In this document: positions 15,129-19,238 of the stretch, piece after piece
Position numbering within the stretch: the first letter of the stretch is position 1
Layout of the letters: each line of letters begins with the position of its first letter
Assembly: GCA_002349565.1 (NCBI GenBank)
Contig: DEDN01000016.1
Coordinates: 67,191 to 86,428 of the forward strand
Length of the DNA: 19,238 nt
Source of the DNA: Alphaproteobacteria bacterium UBA2903
GTDB lineage: Bacteria; Pseudomonadota; Alphaproteobacteria; CAAGCB01; CAG-977
Direction: 5' to 3'
Notes under the pieces: generated by a model
Told to the model about the DNA's origin: nothing
Database searches by the model: none
What the model saw: the letters and a program-made list of their open reading frames with translations, nothing else
Made by a program: the position numbers and the translations under genes

Positions 15129-15223
15129 CCAGCCCCCTTAAGCCAAAAGATTATCATTCATCATACGCATAAAGTTTGCATTCTTGCACTCTTTATTTTC
15201 AAAAACCCCGTTTTTTTGTTTTG
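15129..15223. other. Spacer between the LpoB-like and AsmA genes
   Basis: This 95-bp A/T-rich spacer should contain the end of the AsmA transcript and any lpoB-like promoter. GATAAT (complement of 15149-15154) is a fair -10 for the lipoprotein gene but has no good -35. AAAAAC-CCC-GTTTTT (15201-15215) could form only a weak A/T stem. I see no gene in it. Confidence 0.3.
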
Positions 15224-18200
15224 TCAGCGGCGGCGGATAATGCCCCCCGTTGTTTTTTGCGGCTGTTCGTCCGCAATCGGGGCATCCCCGTCAAAGCGCA
15301 AAACGGCGGGCGCGTTATCCGATTCTTCGGCTTCGGCGGCGGAACCGCGTTTGTATATAATACTCTGGCGGCGTTTCTTTTCGGCGGCTTTTGCCTCCTC
15401 TTCGGCTTTCAGACGCGCCTGTTCTTCCGCCAAAGCTTTTGCTTCGGCTGCCTTGCGCGCGTTTTCGGCGGCAATTCGGGCGGCTTGTTCGTCAGCCAGC
15501 CGTTTTTCATGAACTTTGACGGTTTCCTGGACTTTTCTCATCCCGTTCGAAATTTCGTCAAACAGCGCCGTCGCTTCGTTTTTCAGCAGCAGTCGCTGGT
15601 CGGTGCGTTTTTCCGCTTCGATCTGTTCGGCTTTTTTCTTCAGCTGCTCCAGCTTTCCGGCTACTTCGGCAAACGTCGACGTCACAGACCGCAAGTTCGG
15701 ATATTTTGTTTTCATCGCCGCAATGTCCGACAAGATATTCGTCGCCTGACTCTGCATGTTCAAAACGCGTCCGTTAAATCCCGCATCAACCGCCAGTTTG
15801 TAATCACGCTCTATGTCGGTAAGCTTGTCCAGCAAAACATTTTTCGCGCGGTTGTCGAAATCCTTGATTTCGTCGGATGTCAAAGACGGCGCGTCAAGCG
15901 CGGCGGTCATTTCTTCCGACAGCTGACCGGCTTCCCTGTATGTATCGCTCATCGTTTTGTAATAACGCTGAACCTGATACACATCCGAATATGTATTCAA
16001 TTCATCGACTTTTTGCCCAACGGACTGCAGAGCGGCTGTGAAGTTCGAGTTTATGGAGGCAAGCTTGTCGCGCTGACGGCGCAAATCGTCCTGCGCTTTC
16101 TTTTCGGCGTTTTGACGCTGCCGGACCTGCTGTTCTTCCGCCGAACGAACTTTGTCCGCGTTTTTCTGCAAAGCGTCCTGCGCCAATTCGTTAACATTGT
16201 CGCTGAAAGACAGCGTTTGCCCCGCATGTTTCGTCAGCCGCAATTCGTAGTCGGGATAAGGCGCGGCGGCAAAGCGGACGTCGGCGTTGAATTCGCCTTT
16301 GTCAAAGTCGTACACGATTTCGCCGACATTGCCTCTTTGCGTTCCGTACTGGGCGCTGATTTCGCGCGCGATAAACTTGCCTTCCCGAATTTCGAACGGA
16401 GCCGTAATCTTGAACAAATCCGTATTGCCGTGCATAATCCGATCGAACAGCGTTCCCATATTTTCCGCCGTAACGCCGTTGAGTTCCGGCACAATGCGCC
16501 GCTGATCCATACCCGTCAAAACCGCGCTTTCAAAAGTGACCGCGCCGTTCGCATCAAAAGATCGGGCTATGTCGGACATCGAACCGCCCGTCCCGCTGCC
16601 GCGTATATCCATAGCCGCGAAACGCGTTCTGGTCAAATCCAGCATCGTATTGTCAAACAGCGGCTGTTCCGCGTTGATGCCCGAAACGGCAAGATTGACT
16701 TCCAGTTTGCTGCTCGGCTCCTGCTTGTAAAGCACCAGCGTTCCCGTCAAGCCCGCTCCGTCAATCGTCGCGCGATCAATGGCGACCTGCACCGTGTCTG
16801 GCGTCAATTCAACAGCCGCCTGCACATCCGACGCCGTTAAAGAGGGGGAATAAATCTTGTCGGCGGCAAATACGATCTTGGCGTTGTAATCACCCAAAAA
16901 ATCAGCCGTGATCTTTGTTTTCGGAAAAGCAAAACCGTCCAGTTCCGCCAACAGCCCTTTTTTCGAAAAGACTTTAATCTCTTCGCCGCCGGCGGATTCT
17001 TTCGGCGCGGCGGTCAGCCCCAGCGACGGCATGATCTGCGTATAAAAGAATTTCTGCGCTTGGACATTCATCGTCAACAACGGCAGATCGCCTGTTTTTT
17101 CCCACGACATTTCGCCGATTAAACCGCTTTCGCCGATTTTCGCTTCAAACGACAGCAGCTCTGTTTTTTGCGGCGTATGGCGCACATAAGCTTCCAAGTT
17201 CAGTACCCCCGGATTTGCGACCATGGAGCGGTATTTTTCCGTGAACAGCCGAACAAACTGCCTGAAATTGTAGTGGGTGATTTTGGCTTTGCAATCAATG
17301 CCGTAACCGTCGCCCAGCATTCTGGCTTCACCCGACGCGTCAAGTTTTGCGACGCTGTTTGCCGCCGAAAGCGAAAATTCAAACGACGTCAAGTCCCCCG
17401 TTGCCGCTATCGACAGCTGCGACGCGTTGTACCGCGTTATTTCGGCGGGCAAAGCGTTTAAACCGAAATTGCTGACAAATGTTTGAAATTTATCCGTATC
17501 CACATCCAGACGCAGATCTTTGAAAGCGGGTTCAGCCCCGAAGCGGTGCATCATCCCGTTCAGCGCGACATCCGCGCCGAAAATATTTTGCGCCGTGAAA
17601 TTTTTGACATCCAAAGTTCCCTGACGGGCAAGCAAATCCGCATCGATCTTGCGCGCCTCTATTTCGGCAAAGGAGATTGTCCCCGCGCGCAGCTTCAAAG
17701 CCACATCGATATTGTTCAAAAACGCCAGTTCGTCGAAAAACGCCCTGATTTTGCTTATCGTGTCCTGCGGCTTCAAAGTCTGCCACCGATGGGAAAAAGC
17801 GGCGGCTTTCGACGGGAAATACAGCCCCGCGTCAAATTCGGACACCGTCAGGTTCGCCTGCACGGCTGGGCGGGTCCCGAAACGGACGCTCAATGCGCCG
17901 CCGATCTCGGACCGATCGATTTTGGCGGACAGTTTGTTGACGACGAACCCGCCGTGCGACAGCTTCAGCGCCCCCGACACGTCCAAAGCGCGCAGCAAAG
18001 CGTCGGGGACGTTTTTATCCACGGGAACGTTCAGCCAGCGCAACAGGTTTCCCAAATTTTCGCCTTTGACGCTCAACTGCGCGTCAAATTCGGGGGTTTT
18101 GACCAAGGACAGCAACCCGCTACCGTCGACTTGCGCGTCCCCCGGCAGCAGAGCGGACAAATTCTTGAACCGCACCCCTTTATCCGCGCTTTCAGCCGTA

Positions 18201-19238
18201 ACTTTCAGGCGGCGGATGATGTTGTTTTTATATTCCGCCGCGTCGATTGTTATATCGGCGGACAATTTGTTTTTCGTTTTGGAAAAATAGCCCGACGACG
18301 CAAGCGCATCCGCGATCTGCGTCATGTTGTCAAAAAACACGTCGCCCGCAAATTTTGTAAAGACGAACGAAGCCGTGTATTCTTTGGGCATCAAAAATTC
18401 AGCCACCCGCGTCTGCGCCGCAGGAGTGTCGTCGATTTTGACGGCTTGCGACGGATTGTTCGGATCGCGCAGAATCAGATCCAAATCCGCGTCTTCTTCC
18501 TCTTTGCTCTGCCTTGCCCCGGCTTCCTCGGGGGACAGCGTTTTTATTTTGACCGTTCCCGAAGCGGACGTCCCGCCGTATTTGAACAAAAAGTCGGACA
18601 GCGTGTTTTCACGCAAGGCGGAGACTTTTTTGACTTTCAAGCTGCCGACGACGGGCTGGAACAAAGCCGCGGGCAGTTTTTGCGCGGAAACCAAAGCAAA
18701 CAAAGCTTCGGGTTTGCGCACGTCAAAGGACAGGTTGCCCGTAACATCGCCCTTGTCCTTGTCGCCCAGACCGTATTTGCCCGAAAAAACGAATGTCGCT
18801 TCGGCGGGGGCGTTTACAACGCGCAAAGACACGTCGGGAGATTCGCCTTTTGCAAACCTGTCCGCTTTGAACGAAAAGCCGAACGACGTGTTTCCCGCGG
18901 CGACGCTTCCTTCGAAAAAGAACGGTCCCGTCGCGGAATCCGCCAGCAGCTCGGCATTCATTTTTTGCCAAACTTCAACGGGCGTGTATTTGTCGGGCTT
19001 GACTTCAACCGTGGCGTCCGTCATCAGCAAACTGTCAAATCCCACCGTGGACGATTCCGTCCGGCGGTCGAAAAATGCCGCCTGCCAGTTCCATTTTCCG
19101 TCGGGCAGCCGCTCCAAAGACAGCTTCGGCGCGTTCAGCGTGATTTTCTTAATATGCACTTGGCGCTTGAATGCCAGCCCTTTGTCAAAGTGGATGACCG
19201 CCGACTGCGCTTCCATCATGCGGGGAAACGACGCGTTC
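15224..19238 (-). CDS. AsmA-family envelope protein with long coiled-coil tail, N-terminus cut by window edge
   Basis: The frame is open through the right edge, so the N-terminal transmembrane anchor (probably 50-60 residues) is missing; the in-frame ATG at 19219 is internal. The visible 1337 residues begin within the AsmA N-terminal domain (VHIKKITLNAPKLSLERLPDG, here split, then KWNW). A long beta-rich region follows, with the C-terminal AsmA domain near GSGTGGSMSDIARSFDANG and MHGNTDLFKITAPFEIREGKF. AsmA-like proteins are inner-membrane-anchored periplasmic beta-groove proteins implicated in lipid transport and outer-membrane assembly. From about 16200 to 15330 the protein becomes a coiled coil ending in an Ala/Glu/Lys-rich stretch (AENARKAAEAKALAEEQ) like the TolA stalk, then a basic tail, GGIIRRR. 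Such a tail is absent from E. coli AsmA (about 617 residues). Confidence 0.88.
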   Translation of the reverse strand, partial: NASFPRMMEAQSAVIHFDKGLAFKRQVHIKKITLNAPKLSLERLPDGKWNWQAAFFDRRTESSTVGFDSLLMTDATVEVKPDKYTPVEVWQKMNAELLADSATGPFFFEGSVAAGNTSFGFSFKADRFAKGESPDVSLRVVNAPAEATFVFSGKYGLGDKDKGDVTGNLSFDVRKPEALFALVSAQKLPAALFQPVVGSLKVKKVSALRENTLSDFLFKYGGTSASGTVKIKTLSPEEAGARQSKEEEDADLDLILRDPNNPSQAVKIDDTPAAQTRVAEFLMPKEYTASFVFTKFAGDVFFDNMTQIADALASSGYFSKTKNKLSADITIDAAEYKNNIIRRLKVTAESADKGVRFKNLSALLPGDAQVDGSGLLSLVKTPEFDAQLSVKGENLGNLLRWLNVPVDKNVPDALLRALDVSGALKLSHGGFVVNKLSAKIDRSEIGGALSVRFGTRPAVQANLTVSEFDAGLYFPSKAAAFSHRWQTLKPQDTISKIRAFFDELAFLNNIDVALKLRAGTISFAEIEARKIDADLLARQGTLDVKNFTAQNIFGADVALNGMMHRFGAEPAFKDLRLDVDTDKFQTFVSNFGLNALPAEITRYNASQLSIAATGDLTSFEFSLSAANSVAKLDASGEARMLGDGYGIDCKAKITHYNFRQFVRLFTEKYRSMVANPGVLNLEAYVRHTPQKTELLSFEAKIGESGLIGEMSWEKTGDLPLLTMNVQAQKFFYTQIMPSLGLTAAPKESAGGEEIKVFSKKGLLAELDGFAFPKTKITADFLGDYNAKIVFAADKIYSPSLTASDVQAAVELTPDTVQVAIDRATIDGAGLTGTLVLYKQEPSSKLEVNLAVSGINAEQPLFDNTMLDLTRTRFAAMDIRGSGTGGSMSDIARSFDANGAVTFESAVLTGMDQRRIVPELNGVTAENMGTLFDRIMHGNTDLFKITAPFEIREGKFIAREISAQYGTQRGNVGEIVYDFDKGEFNADVRFAAAPYPDYELRLTKHAGQTLSFSDNVNELAQDALQKNADKVRSAEEQQVRQRQNAEKKAQDDLRRQRDKLASINSNFTAALQSVGQKVDELNTYSDVYQVQRYYKTMSDTYREAGQLSEEMTAALDAPSLTSDEIKDFDNRAKNVLLDKLTDIERDYKLAVDAGFNGRVLNMQSQATNILSDIAAMKTKYPNLRSVTSTFAEVAGKLEQLKKKAEQIEAEKRTDQRLLLKNEATALFDEISNGMRKVQETVKVHEKRLADEQAARIAAENARKAAEAKALAEEQARLKAEEEAKAAEKKRRQSIIYKRGSAAEAEESDNAPAVLRFDGDAPIADEQPQKTTGGIIRRR

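Noticed and set aside
15201..15215. AAAAAC-CCC-GTTTTT as an intrinsic terminator for the AsmA gene
   Set aside because: The stem is six pairs, five of them A:T, with no clean following U-tract on the minus-strand transcript; it is too weak to call.
15176..16840. 554-codon open frame on the plus strand
   Set aside because: It is antisense to the coiled-coil tail and AsmA C-terminal domain, with no start context or recognisable domain.
19217..19219. ATG at 19219-19217 as the true start of the AsmA gene
   Set aside because: The frame is open to the window edge (NASFPR precedes it), there is no ribosome-binding site, and the AsmA N-terminal anchor would be missing.
1..19238. CRISPR arrays, tRNA or rRNA genes, insertion sequences, phage genes
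   Set aside because: No direct-repeat array, cloverleaf, transposase or integrase signature was seen on either strand by eye; a covariance-model scan would be needed to exclude small RNAs.

Overview
The window looks like chromosomal DNA of an uncultured alphaproteobacterium. The strongest lineage marker is a ChpT-type histidine phosphotransferase gene (13061-13678, minus), a component of the alphaproteobacterial CckA-ChpT-CtrA phosphorelay. The rest is Gram-negative in character: an AsmA-type envelope protein, an LpoB-like outer-membrane lipoprotein and a probable outer-membrane barrel domain. Gene density is high, with no rRNA, tRNA, insertion sequence, phage gene or CRISPR array visible. 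I cannot place it below class level from sequence alone.

Layout, left to right. (1) 1-4464, minus: slyX then gltB, the large subunit of glutamate synthase, whose C-terminus runs off the left edge. (2) 4576-6521, plus: an M20-family PepT-like peptidase and a HAD-family phosphatase resembling pyrimidine 5'-nucleotidases. (3) 6518-7947, minus: a DUF2157 multi-pass membrane protein with its usual small GDYXXLXY-type partner, joined by an ATGA overlap. (4) 8058-10334, plus: a secreted DUF3015 protein followed after 6 bp by a DUF4105 (Lnb-type) protein with a C-terminal barrel-like region. (5) 10331-13678, minus: chpT followed by a 905-residue CheA-like protein with degenerate phosphotransfer and ATPase regions, a very long coiled coil and CheW-like domains. 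(6) 13768-14590, plus: a 72-residue protein of unknown family and a type IV pilin-like protein. (7) 14568-15128, minus: an LpoB-like lipoprotein. (8) 15224-19238, minus: an AsmA-family protein with a long TolA-like coiled-coil tail, open at the right edge.

The most unusual unit is region 5: an apparently intact phosphotransferase gene translationally close to a scaffold-like CheA relative that seems to have lost both its phosphoacceptor histidine and its ATP-binding glycines. It is read divergently from an isolated pilin operon, and the 89-bp control region between them carries a small palindrome and a near match to a CtrA box. I read this as a candidate polarity or surface-organelle signalling module; that is inference. 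The other genes are envelope maintenance and nitrogen/nucleotide metabolism functions.

All three tail-to-tail gene pairs overlap at their 3' ends (4, 4 and 23 bp), and I see no convincing intrinsic terminator anywhere. Several short hairpins lie across ribosome-binding sites or start codons (gltB, the HAD gene, the DUF4105 gene).
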